In this document: in pieces, positions 1-7,934 of the stretch | How the letters are laid out: the number at the start of each line of letters is the position of its first letter | Position numbering within the stretch: position 1 is the first letter of the stretch | DNA from: Paenibacillus sp. JNUCC32 | Lineage (GTDB): Bacteria; Bacillota; Bacilli; Paenibacillales; Paenibacillaceae | Assembly: GCF_014863545.1 (NCBI RefSeq) | Contig: NZ_CP062260.1 | Coordinates: 4,473,001-4,537,000 of the forward strand | DNA: 64,000 nucleotides | Direction: 5' to 3' | The notes under the pieces: generated by a model | Seen by the model: only the letters and a program-made list of their open reading frames with translations | What the model was told of the DNA's origin: nothing | Databases searched by the model: none | Position numbers and translations under genes: made by a program

Positions 1-1195
1 TGAGCATGCCGTGATCTGTCAACGCCAGGCCGTCAGGAAGTCCGGAGGCGTTCCAAGTCAAGCCCCCCCTTGCGCCGTCGAAAGCTTCAAGGACCAAGGA
101 ATAAGGAACGTCCTTGTCCGCCCGCGGCAGATCGGTTGTCAAAATGTCCGGACGAAAATAAGGATATCCTCCATTAATACCGGCATCGACGGCCCAGATA
201 TCGGTGAAATCCCAGCCTTGGTAATTGGATGCTTCCCTCATTTCGTTGGTCGTAAGGCCCGTAATGTGAATCGAGCCGCCGGTACCACTACCATCTCCTA
301 CGCCGTTGGTTTGCATGGTAGCAACGGAATCGAAATACGAGGCATGGATCGAAGGATTCGTCGCGTCGAAAATGAAACCGACAAAGCCGCCCATCCTGCC
401 ATATCTGATTTTTCCGGATTGGGTGACAGCTGTCGACGAGTAACTATTGGAAATAGCCCCATATACTAGGTGCCCCACCAATCCGCCTCCAGAGAAAAAG
501 TCATTATCTCCCCAGTTGGTAACCGATCCCGTGGCATATGAGTCGCTGATGGAGCCTGCACCTTGGGAACCGACAAGCCCTCCGGCATATTGGTTGGAGG
601 CATCGCCGCTCTTAGCGGCAGCGGACGAAGAAGAGCGAATGATGCTCGAATCACTGTATGCCACACCGACCAACCCGCCTGCTACACTCACGCCTGTATA
701 ACCGGTATTGCCGCTCGTAACAGTGCCCTGAGAATGCGAGTTGATGATGCTGCCGCCGACCAGATGGCTGGCCAATCCCCCGGCATAGCTGCCACCGTGA
801 ACTTGAACCGTGACACCCAGGTGACGAATCGTACCCGACACATGGCCGAAGAATCCGACATCCTGCAGTGCGCCGCCCTCGATCTTAAGACCTTCAATCC
901 GGTATCCCCCACCGTCGAATATTCCACTGAAGGCTGCCTCTTCATTGCCCATCGGCACCCAATCGTATCCGGTCATATCGATGTCGCCGGTCAATCGGAT
1001 ATTCCGATCCAGGTAAGACGCTTGATTCCGATTGATATAAGCCAGTTCTTCTGCGGTCCCGACCCACACCCAACCGTCCGCTTCAACCGGAACCGAGTCG
1101 TTACCAGCCCGGACCACCGGCTGAGCGGAAGCCAAGGGAGCAAGCACCATCGAAAAAATGAGCGTTACTGCCAACATGATGGACATTTTTTTCAT
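1..1195 (-). CDS. Secreted GLUG-repeat protein, 3' part missing (left edge)
   Basis: Open frame on the minus strand from ATG at 1195 to the window edge, about 398 codons with no stop. It begins with a clear signal peptide (MKKMSIMLAVTLIFSMVLAP..., probable cleavage after ASA). About residues 45-280 contain repeated glycine-rich units of the GLUG type, for example YAGGLVGS, GGLVGHL and GGFVGFI, separated by short S/T-rich strands, as in beta-helical surface proteins. The last visible stretch (LPDGLALTDHG) resembles an Ig-like (He_PIG) domain. Likely exported and surface-associated, possibly adhesin or carbohydrate-related. The C-terminal part, which would show anchoring or catalytic domains, is outside the window. 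Start chosen by the signal peptide and an AAGGAGAAA ribosome site just upstream. Confidence 0.75.
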   Translation of the reverse strand, partial: MKKMSIMLAVTLIFSMVLAPLASAQPVVRAGNDSVPVEADGWVWVGTAEELAYINRNQASYLDRNIRLTGDIDMTGYDWVPMGNEEAAFSGIFDGGGYRIEGLKIEGGALQDVGFFGHVSGTIRHLGVTVQVHGGSYAGGLASHLVGGSIINSHSQGTVTSGNTGYTGVSVAGGLVGVAYSDSSIIRSSSSAAAKSGDASNQYAGGLVGSQGAGSISDSYATGSVTNWGDNDFFSGGGLVGHLVYGAISNSYSSTAVTQSGKIRYGRMGGFVGFIFDATNPSIHASYFDSVATMQTNGVGDGSGTGGSIHITGLTTNEMREASNYQGWDFTDIWAVDAGINGGYPYFRPDILTTDLPRADKDVPYSLVLEAFDGARGGLTWNASGLPDGLALTDHGML

Positions 1196-1350
1196 AAACA
1201 GGTTTCTCCTTTGCATCAGTACAATCATCGATGAGTCTTAGAAACACGACGCAATCTGATCAATTTCAACATCTTCAACCAGTGTAAACCAATTGTCCAT
1301 CAAGAACTGTCTCATTTTTGTTTCAAGTTCATAGAAAGGCTGTCATAACG

Positions 1351-1400
1351 GAAAAACCGAGCGAATACAGGGAGCGGCCCTGAGTTTTCGCTCGGCTATT
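1351..1400. terminator. Bidirectional hairpin terminator candidate
   Basis: Perfect 9-bp stem CCGAGCGAA (1357-1365) with TTCGCTCGG (1387-1395). A run of T follows on the plus strand and five A precede it, giving a T-run on the minus strand as well. Confidence 0.5.
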
Positions 1401-1593
1401 TTTGCTTAAGGTCCCCTCGCTATACGGAATTCATCAAATAATATACCGTGTTAAAAGCGGAAATTACCCTAGAGGCTGCTTAACTTCTCTGGATTCGCGA
1501 CGGTACAGATCTCTTGTATGGTGTGAGCCGGTTTTCACTCCATCCTTGCACAGGTCGAATTACCCTAAAACAAAAACTTTTGTCGGACTTCAG

Positions 1594-1624
1594 CAAGAAA
1601 AAAACGAGCCTCTAAAGGCTCGTT
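1594..1624 (-). terminator. Rho-independent terminator after the small membrane protein gene
   Basis: 8-bp stem ACGAGCCT (1604-1611) / AGGCTCGT (1616-1623) with a 4-nt loop, followed on the minus strand by a run of seven T. It starts 4 nt after the stop codon of the 1628-1834 gene and so ends the 2682-to-1628 operon. Confidence 0.85.
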
Positions 1625-1627
1625 AAA

Positions 1628-1834
1628 TCATCCATTATCAGATTTATCTTTGTATTCTTTTAGATGATATCTTATTATGAATATTCCAAGAACTAATGCT
1701 AATATAGGGACTAATGTAAGCCAGTAATGTCTAGTATTCGCAACTAGAATTATCCCTAAAATACAAAGCACCAAATAAACAACGTCCGATATAAGCCGTC
1801 TTCTCAAATATGTAGTTCTGGATGAGTTTTTCAT
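1628..1834 (-). CDS. Small two-TM membrane protein
   Basis: 68 residues with two hydrophobic segments (about residues 17-34 and 39-57) separated by a short NTRHYW turn, basic N-terminus (SSRTTYLRRR) and charged C-terminus (KEYKDKSDNG). It lies 17 nt downstream of the secreted protein gene 1852-2682 on the same strand, before a strong terminator, so the two form a bicistronic unit. Small two-TM proteins directly after an exported antibacterial protein are often self-immunity proteins. That role is inferred here from context only. Confidence 0.7.
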   Translation of the reverse strand: MKNSSRTTYLRRRLISDVVYLVLCILGIILVANTRHYWLTLVPILALVLGIFIIRYHLKEYKDKSDNG

Positions 1835-1851
1835 GACGAAGACCCTCTCTT

Positions 1852-2682
1852 TTAACCTAGAATAATTACATTATAAATGGCATCATCTATCATTTGATCA
1901 TACGTACGACCATCTCCACCATCATGCACTTGTTTTGGCACCCCGTTTACTTTCGCCTCTAAAATATATTGTTCACTTCTTAATCCGAGTTTGCCTTGTG
2001 AAAACACTTCGATTTGCGTCAAGTACTTAGTAGCATCAAGAATTCCATACCATGCTGTATCGATAACAGATCCTGTTATTGTAATTGCAAATGCTTTTAA
2101 TAGGGTGGTAAGTCCACCTTTTGTCCAAATAATATCGATAACTGACAAAATAGTGGCAACTGCCGTACCCGCAGAGAATTGTACATCAATGTAGGTGGTG
2201 TCGGATACTGTAGTTTTTTTATACAATGAACCGTATTGGTTCCATGTAGAATTATATTTTGTTTTCACAAAATTATAACCGGGTGAAGGAGAGTCCATCG
2301 GAGTCATCTCAACTGGACGCTCTAACTCTGTAACTAATTCATCAACATTTTGGACAATTTCCTCTCCAGTTTGAATATTTTTTGTTACAACATCGCCTGT
2401 GCTTGTATTAAAAGTAGCTTCCGCTACCAAGTTATCGTTAATGTAATGCTTTACCGTCCTCACACCATCTGACTCACTGAGCTCAAGACGTGATGTCTCA
2501 TCAGTCAACTCATCTTGATAGACTCCCTGAATATTCTTTTCACCATAATTCTCTGTAAAAGAATACGAAAGTTCTTTTAATGTATCGTCGACTTGAGAAG
2601 ATGCGTAAGAACTGCCAGCAAATCCAGAAAACACAAACGTCACAAAAACCGTCAAAGTCAAAAACAAAGAAACTCTTTTCAT
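1852..2682 (-). CDS. Secreted protein of unknown function, possibly bacteriocin-like
   Basis: 276 residues. An N-terminal signal peptide (MKRVSLFLTLTVFVTFVFSG, cleavage probably after SYA) gives a mature protein of about 27 kDa. Residues 30-130 are acidic. A glycine/alanine/isoleucine-rich hydrophobic stretch (about residues 170-220, including SAGTAVATILSVIDIIW and LLKAFAITITGSVIDTAWYG) could insert into membranes. No cysteines or enzyme motif stand out. Overall size and plan recall large secreted bacteriocins of the geobacillin-26 type, but I cannot confirm homology. It is co-transcribed with the small two-TM gene downstream. Ribosome site AGGTACT-type (tacctcc in plus orientation) lies a few bases before the ATG. 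Confidence 0.7.
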   Translation of the reverse strand: MKRVSLFLTLTVFVTFVFSGFAGSSYASSQVDDTLKELSYSFTENYGEKNIQGVYQDELTDETSRLELSESDGVRTVKHYINDNLVAEATFNTSTGDVVTKNIQTGEEIVQNVDELVTELERPVEMTPMDSPSPGYNFVKTKYNSTWNQYGSLYKKTTVSDTTYIDVQFSAGTAVATILSVIDIIWTKGGLTTLLKAFAITITGSVIDTAWYGILDATKYLTQIEVFSQGKLGLRSEQYILEAKVNGVPKQVHDGGDGRTYDQMIDDAIYNVIILG

Positions 2683-3062
2683 ATAGTACCTCCAAATCTT
2701 TTTTTAGAGTTTACATCCGTCCTCCTTTCCTTTACTTGGTAAATACCCTAACATTATATAAAGGTACTGTAAACCCTTTTAATTCAATTTTTGTAAATTA
2801 AGCAGAAATAATTAAATGTCTACTTCCTTGTTTCTGAGGTGATTATTTAGTCTTCTCTTTTTCTTTCATAAATTGTGCAAAAAGGCTTATTCCTAGGTTG
2901 GAATAAGCCTTTTATGTATATCAAAGGTTAGTCAAAATAATGAATAAAGGATATTGTAGAAACGTTAAACTAATCCCCACATCAGATGCATGATTAGATC
3001 ACTCTATCTCATGTACCAACATTCAAGTTATAAACCCAATTAAGATGAATCAATTGTTACTA
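2683..3062. other. Intergenic region with terminator
   Basis: Upstream region of the secreted protein gene and downstream region of kptA. A 73-codon plus-strand frame starting inside the secreted protein gene is a shadow. Apart from the hairpin at 2880-2913, nothing is recognised. Confidence 0.5.
2880..2913. terminator. Terminator hairpin downstream of the toxin/kptA operon
   Basis: 14-bp perfect stem AAAAGGCTTATTCC (2880-2893) / GGAATAAGCCTTTT (2900-2913) with a 6-nt loop. T-rich on both strands. Probably ends the operon 5482-to-3063. Confidence 0.8.
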
Positions 3063-3603
3063 CTATTCTTCAGAAATAAACCTCGAAGGAACACTGTCAG
3101 CTAACCATACAGCATCATTGCCTTGATAAAAGTTACATCCTTCATTTGAAGCCTGCTCAGCTCGAACTACTAGCAGCACGGGACTAGGGATCTTTACGCT
3201 TTCCGACCAAATATGCTGTTTCTCTATCAACGGATAGATGAACATACTGTCTACCCATTGGTCGAAGTCCCTCGTGCAAAATTTGTTCGACTAAGTGTCT
3301 AGCTGTCCCATGATAAAGTAATGTTGGCGGAGTTCCGATTACTTTCAATATTTTTTGCGGTGCAGAGTGACCATACAAGGCTCGTATTTTTCCATTCAAA
3401 ATTTCATGCCGTGCTTTATCTGATTTATCAATCATTTCAATTAGATCATTTTCGGTTATAGATTCCCATTGTTTGTCACGGCGCAGCGCAATTAGAATCT
3501 GTTCAATGCTTACCCATCCTTCATCATCTAATTCTAATTCATACTCCCATGGTGCATGTCTTAAGGCATATGATACTTCCTTACTTAATTTTGTAATATC
3601 CAC
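3063..3603 (-). pseudogene. kptA: RNA 2'-phosphotransferase KptA/Tpt1, interrupted by a one-base frameshift
   Basis: Two overlapping frames together give one complete KptA-like protein of about 180 residues, the usual family length. Residues 1-139 hold the family landmarks LSxxxSYALRHAP, DDEGWVSIEQIL, IRALYGHS and LLYHGTA, and frame 1 ends at TAG (3184-3186). The second frame continues with PVLLVVRAEQA, GCNFYQGNDAVWLADSVPSRFI, the normal KptA C-terminus, to a stop at 3063-3065. The family uses NAD+ to remove 2'-phosphate from RNA via ADP-ribosylation. Frames join if one C is dropped in CCCTAG (minus strand, 3184-3189). This could be decay, a sequencing error or +1 slippage on CCC followed by a stop. 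It is the third gene after the toxin and the pentapeptide protein. Confidence 0.85.
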
Positions 3604-3653
3604 TACTCACACTCCATACTTATTAAATCTTATCGAAAACCATTGGAAGTTTA

Positions 3654-4280
3654 TCAAGATTCTTTTTTGAAAATAACTCCCATCTGTTCCGGATTTATAT
3701 TTTCAGGCCATATAGTCTTATGATTGCAAAAAGCCCCATTAAATATGACATTGTTAATTTCAACGTTTGAAAAATCTACTTCAGATAAATCAGCACTAGT
3801 AAAATCTACATCTTGGAGGTTGGAATTCCTAAAAGATGCCCTCGATAAATCGCAATTAATAAATTTTATATTTGTAAGGGTAGAATACATAAATTTTACT
3901 TTCATCATACTAGAATCAGAAAAATTCACTTCTTCTACTACTGATTCATAGAATGTTGCATTTATAACTTTAGAGTTAGATGCATCACATTTTTTAAACA
4001 ATGAATAATCTAAATTTGACTTTGTCAAAATTACCCCATTCATACTGGCCTCTAAAAAATTTACTGATGCCAGATTCGAATAATAGAAATCAGTATTTGT
4101 TAATACACATTTCTGTAATGTTGAGCCAGCCAGCACCACATCTGATAAGTTCCATCCAACAAAATTCAACTCTTTTAAAGTAGCATCCTCTAAATGCAAT
4201 TGTTTGCCTTTAGATTTTGATTCAGTGATCCAAAGTTGGTGATCTTGAATCATTTTATTTAAGTCTTGTTGAGTTAACAT
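3654..4280 (-). CDS. Pentapeptide-repeat protein, candidate immunity protein
   Basis: 208 residues. From about residue 27 to 190 the sequence follows the A(D/N)LXX periodicity (for example VNFLEASMNGVIL, LSRASFRNSNLQDVDF, ADLSEVDFSNVEI), predicting a right-handed quadrilateral beta-helix. No signal peptide or TM segment, so cytosolic. It begins 20 nt after the toxin stop codon on the same strand. In polymorphic toxin loci the gene directly downstream of the toxin is usually the immunity gene, so immunity is the first hypothesis. A DNA-mimic role, as in other pentapeptide proteins, is possible but untested. Confidence 0.85.
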   Translation of the reverse strand: MLTQQDLNKMIQDHQLWITESKSKGKQLHLEDATLKELNFVGWNLSDVVLAGSTLQKCVLTNTDFYYSNLASVNFLEASMNGVILTKSNLDYSLFKKCDASNSKVINATFYESVVEEVNFSDSSMMKVKFMYSTLTNIKFINCDLSRASFRNSNLQDVDFTSADLSEVDFSNVEINNVIFNGAFCNHKTIWPENINPEQMGVIFKKES

Positions 4281-4300
4281 CCACTATCCCCTCTCTCCAT

Positions 4301-5482
4301 TTAGGGCCACCAAAGAATTCTTTCCTTCCATTCCATAGTATTTATCGCATTTTTTAATTGCCCAATATGATCTTGGGAGAGTTTGGTGGTGTCAAGGATA
4401 ACATTTTCTCCCTTACGTAATTCATCTTCAATATCTACGATTGCCTTATCTAATCTAAACCCACCCTTCCTAGGGGGATAATTTGAGTTAAATCCTTTTA
4501 CATCCCATACTTGTCCATTTCCATCAACAAACTCACCTCGACCAGTAATTGGATCACGCAAAATTGGCCCCGTAAGTTCTCCTCTAACTTCTAATTCAAG
4601 CCCAGCCTGCCGTTCTATTTTAGTTTTGTCATCAATCTTAAAATTATGGTCTGGATCCTTTGCCAAATCTTCATACGCATCTGGTGTTCTAACATGATAA
4701 GTTCCCTTATCACTATACTTATCCATTAACTCCCGGTAGTAGTCGGGGGCATCCTTTCTGATTAAATCTAAGTCTCTTTTACCCTTATCCTCAACAACCT
4801 TCCCCCCATCCCCACCCGAATCATGCTTCAAATGCGGGTGGGTCTTCACGCCGATCCGGCGTGTGGCTAAACCGGCCAGGATCATGGCAGCCTGCTGCCC
4901 CATATAATGGGACGCGCCGCCCGAATCCTCGATGTCTGCGGCAAATTTTTCCCGGGTATCGGCATCAAAAATCATTTTGCCTCCCCAGGCCGCCGTGTCG
5001 ATGATCTCTTCCGCCGTCCCGATAGTTGCATTATAGGCCATGTCCTTGGCAGTGCCAAGCGGGTCTTCCACCAAGGATGTAGCCGTATCCTTTACCGAAT
5101 TCGCTACGGATTTCGCCCCGGTCTGCAGCCCCTGCCAGAAGTCCCCCGCATGGTCCCAGAACGTTTTGGGCTCGTTCGCAGCGCCCGCTGCCGATGCCAC
5201 AATCATAATATCTTCACGCATATCGGCTGAGATGAACCGGAATGCAATGGCCTTCAATTCCTGGCCGATGATCCGAAGATGTTCAATCGTTTTATTCATT
5301 TCGCCGTGGGCACGCTGAAAATCTTCGAAAAACCGCGAACGTGTCGTTCCTTCCCACGATGACATCATATATGTAATCTGCTGGTCCAGCCGATTCTTGG
5401 TCGTTTCCAGTTCTTCCGCAGCCCTGGCGGCTTCCTCCGACACCCGAATCAATACCTCGGGCGGGACAAGTATTCTAGGCAT
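4301..5482 (-). CDS. LXG/WXG-type polymorphic toxin with CdiA-like nuclease-type C-terminus
   Basis: About 393 residues from ATG at 5482, chosen because GGAGAGG lies 6 nt upstream; the longer frame from 5497 is less likely. Residues 1-90 form a WXG100-like helical hairpin with SWEGTTRSRF at the turn, a type VII secretion signature. Residues about 120-215 form a linker shared with the second toxin of this window (EDPLGTAKDMAYNATIGT). The C-terminal ~110 residues carry GRGEFVDGNGQVWDVKGF and ENVILDTTKLSQDHI, a pattern I associate with CdiA-CT-like toxins. The D...VWDVKG segment could be a PD-(D/E)XK-type site. No signal peptide, consistent with ESX export. Codon and base use become more AT-rich in the toxin tail and in the pentapeptide gene, typical of exchanged toxin tips. 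Confidence 0.85.
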   Translation of the reverse strand: MPRILVPPEVLIRVSEEAARAAEELETTKNRLDQQITYMMSSWEGTTRSRFFEDFQRAHGEMNKTIEHLRIIGQELKAIAFRFISADMREDIMIVASAAGAANEPKTFWDHAGDFWQGLQTGAKSVANSVKDTATSLVEDPLGTAKDMAYNATIGTAEEIIDTAAWGGKMIFDADTREKFAADIEDSGGASHYMGQQAAMILAGLATRRIGVKTHPHLKHDSGGDGGKVVEDKGKRDLDLIRKDAPDYYRELMDKYSDKGTYHVRTPDAYEDLAKDPDHNFKIDDKTKIERQAGLELEVRGELTGPILRDPITGRGEFVDGNGQVWDVKGFNSNYPPRKGGFRLDKAIVDIEDELRKGENVILDTTKLSQDHIGQLKNAINTMEWKERILWWP

Positions 5483-5766
5483 TCGCATCCTCTCCAACGT
5501 TTCATTGGACCTTATTGTATCTATCTTCTAGGATATGGAAAAGGTTCCAGAGTCCTTCATATTGAAGGCATTGGAGTATGCCAGTTGGATGAAGCGAAGC
5601 CTTCATTCTTCCATATGGTACAGAAGCCCCAATATGCCTCTATTCTCTCTAGTATAGTGACAGGCTTGGTTGGCATCATGGTGTATCCCTAATAAAACAG
5701 CCATAAAAGGGTTACCTTCTATGACTGTTTATACTTGCTCTTATTCATTTTTCCGTTAGCGCTCGA

Positions 5767-6303
5767 CTACTTCTTAATAAACACAATTTTCACGCCAACC
5801 ACCTGATCCTGCTCATTCACGGCCTTATACACGCCGTATGCACCATCACCGATGCCGGTACGAGATACGACGCCCCCATCCAGGACACCTGCTTCTTCCC
5901 CGCTCTCGGTGATGTCGCAGCAGGCATAATACCATTCCGTATCCGTGTCCGAGCTATCCGATGCTGAATCCGCATCCGGAATTCGGTACTTTTGAACATC
6001 AAAAATCCCCGCCTGTCCGCTATCCACTCCAGCCACAAAAGGACACTTGATCCACTCCAGAAGTGCCCCCTGTTCTGCTACCGAGTGATGGTAAGCCGTC
6101 AGCTTGGCGTTGGCTTCGCCCCAGTCCGGGATCTCCACCTTCTCTACTTCTCCTACCCACGTTCCATTCAATACGGCTTCCAACACGCCCATGATAATAA
6201 TGTTCGTATCCAATTCATAACAAGGATCGGCCACAACCAATTGTCCGGAATTCACTTCAAAATGGCCCAGTTGAATGTTCAATGAAGATACCTCCAATAA
6301 CAA
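5767..6303 (-). CDS. Hypothetical protein, DUF4241-like
   Basis: 178 residues, acidic, no signal peptide or TM segment. VADPCYELDTN near residue 25 and the later GVVSRTGIGDGAYGVYKAVNEQDQVVGVKIVFI give a beta-rich plan like the DUF4241 family (GDGxYxVY motif); this family assignment is from memory and weak. It stands alone between the toxin operon and the guanine deaminase gene. Its ATG is preceded by GGAGGTATC (minus strand), a good ribosome site. Confidence 0.7.
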   Translation of the reverse strand: MLLEVSSLNIQLGHFEVNSGQLVVADPCYELDTNIIIMGVLEAVLNGTWVGEVEKVEIPDWGEANAKLTAYHHSVAEQGALLEWIKCPFVAGVDSGQAGIFDVQKYRIPDADSASDSSDTDTEWYYACCDITESGEEAGVLDGGVVSRTGIGDGAYGVYKAVNEQDQVVGVKIVFIKK

Positions 6304-6443
6304 CGTATGATGGTTCTATTTTAGCACGTATCAAGAATCAGACTCCATTTTCAACCTAGCCCCTCATGATTCCACAACGACATCTCCTCAAACATAGCAG
6401 TCACCTGATTTGTTCCATGCTCCATCTATTCGCCTTTAAACTA

Positions 6444-6472
6444 TGGACATCTCTTTTTTAACGGACTATAAT
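6444..6472 (+). promoter_or_regulatory. Sigma-A-type promoter of guanine deaminase gene
   Basis: TGGACA (6444-6449), 17-nt spacer, TATAAT (6467-6472). The -10 overlaps the first in-frame ATG (6471), so the transcript should start near 6479 and translation must start at the later ATG (6513). No guanine riboswitch core is visible in the leader. Confidence 0.7.
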
Positions 6473-6512
6473 GACAAAAGCGCTCCAAAAAACGAACATT
6501 AAGGCGGTAAAC

Positions 6513-7877
6513 ATGAGTAAATATATGTTATTATTTCAAGGGACTTCTTTTTCAAGCAAATCTCCCAAAGAAATTCAAGTATTGAGAGACTATCTTTACT
6601 GCGTCAATACGGACGGCATGATTGAGCGAGTCGTGGCACCGGAAGACGCCGACTATCAATCCTTGCTGGATATGTATCAAGGCACGGACAGCTTTCACCG
6701 ACTAGAGGAAGGACAGTATTTCCTGCCTGGCTTTGTCGATTTGCATGTTCACGCCCCGCAATGGGCTCAATCCGGAACCGCATTGGACATTCCGCTCTAC
6801 GATTGGCTGAATACCTATACGTTCCCTCTGGAATCCAAATTCTCCGATTTGGAGTTTGCGCAAAAGGTTTACGACGATGTGGTAAGCACCCTGTTGGCCA
6901 ACGGAACAACGACAGCCCTTTATTTTGCCACGGTGCATAAAGAAGCCAGCTTGTTGTTAGCCCAAATCTGTGCGAGCAAAGGCCAGCGCGGACTTGTCGG
7001 AAAGGTTGTCATGGACGACCCCGAGCAGAATCCGGATTACTACCGCGATGCGGACACATCCACGGCACTGGCGGATACGGAGGAATTTATTATCGCTGTA
7101 CAGGAACTCGCCAAAACCACAAAACAAGGCGTGTATCCCGTCGTCACCCCACGCTTCATCCCGAGCTGTACGGATGAGGGCCTGAAGGGTTTAGGCGAGC
7201 TGGCAGCCAAATACGATACGTATGTGCAGTCCCACTGCAGCGAAAGCGATTGGGCGCACGGGTATGTGAAAGATCGCTTCCAGAAAAACGATGCGTTTGC
7301 CTTGCATGATTTTGGCCTGCTGCGCGATAAATCGGTCATGGCTCATTGTAATTTCCTTGATGATCAGGATGCCGAATTGTTCGCTGACACCGGCACCGCG
7401 ATCGCGCATTGCCCGATATCCAACGCTTATTTCGCCAACAGCGTCATCCCGGTCGCCCGCTTCCATGCCAAAAATGTCGAGATCGGTTTAGGCTCGGATC
7501 TATCCGGCGGCTTCTCGCCCAGTCTCTTCGATAATATAAGGCAAGCCGTAATGTCCTCGAGAATGTTGGAAGATGGCGTGAATACCTCCCTTCCTGCGGA
7601 AGCTCGCGGCGTACCCGACTCGCGCATTACGGTCCATGAGGCATTTTATCTGGCTACGGCCGGGGGCGGTGAAAGTCTGAGCCTGCCGATCGGTCGCATT
7701 CAAGAAAACTACGCGTGGGATGTGCAGGTGATCGATACAAGACTTCCATCCGCGAAGCTGCCGATTTTTGATGAGTTTGAAGACATACAAGATATTTTTC
7801 AGAAGATCATGTATCTGGCACGGCCTGAGCATATCCGCGAGGTGTGGGTGCAAGGGGAAAAGGTTCATACGCGTTAA
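6513..7877 (+). CDS. guaD: Guanine deaminase
   Basis: About 454 residues. Amidohydrolase-superfamily enzyme that deaminates guanine to xanthine in the cytosol. Visible metal-site motifs: HVHAPQ after PGFVD (about residue 67), HCSES (about 223), HCNF (about 265) and GLGSDLSGG (about 315). ALDIPLYDWLNTYTFPLE is typical of guanine deaminases. The start at 6513 is preferred over 6471 because AAGGCGG (6501-6507) lies 5 nt upstream and because the promoter -10 overlaps the earlier ATG. The downstream permease follows after 57 nt, probably in one transcript for purine salvage or purine use as nitrogen source. Confidence 0.93.
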   Translation: MSKYMLLFQGTSFSSKSPKEIQVLRDYLYCVNTDGMIERVVAPEDADYQSLLDMYQGTDSFHRLEEGQYFLPGFVDLHVHAPQWAQSGTALDIPLYDWLNTYTFPLESKFSDLEFAQKVYDDVVSTLLANGTTTALYFATVHKEASLLLAQICASKGQRGLVGKVVMDDPEQNPDYYRDADTSTALADTEEFIIAVQELAKTTKQGVYPVVTPRFIPSCTDEGLKGLGELAAKYDTYVQSHCSESDWAHGYVKDRFQKNDAFALHDFGLLRDKSVMAHCNFLDDQDAELFADTGTAIAHCPISNAYFANSVIPVARFHAKNVEIGLGSDLSGGFSPSLFDNIRQAVMSSRMLEDGVNTSLPAEARGVPDSRITVHEAFYLATAGGGESLSLPIGRIQENYAWDVQVIDTRLPSAKLPIFDEFEDIQDIFQKIMYLARPEHIREVWVQGEKVHTR

Positions 7878-7934
7878 GAATAATAGAGGTTGTTCAACAA
7901 GCAATTCATCCTAACATTCGAGGTGTCCAGCGAA

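Larger units (their letters stand above)
1196..1627. other. Intergenic region, no gene supported
   Basis: The stretch between the GLUG gene start and the small membrane protein gene holds two hairpins, listed separately. A 74-codon plus-strand frame at 1402-1626 has no ribosome site and runs through the second hairpin, so it is not considered real. Confidence 0.6.

Noticed and set aside
1402..1626. 74-codon plus-strand frame
   Set aside because: No ribosome site, low-complexity translation, and it runs into the terminator of the opposite-strand operon.
6304..6470. Guanine riboswitch before the guanine deaminase gene
   Set aside because: No purine-aptamer core (conserved loops and P1) can be found in this leader.
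6471..6512. Extra N-terminal codons of guanine deaminase
   Set aside because: The first ATG overlaps a TATAAT box with a matching -35; the AAGGCGG site serves the ATG at 6513.
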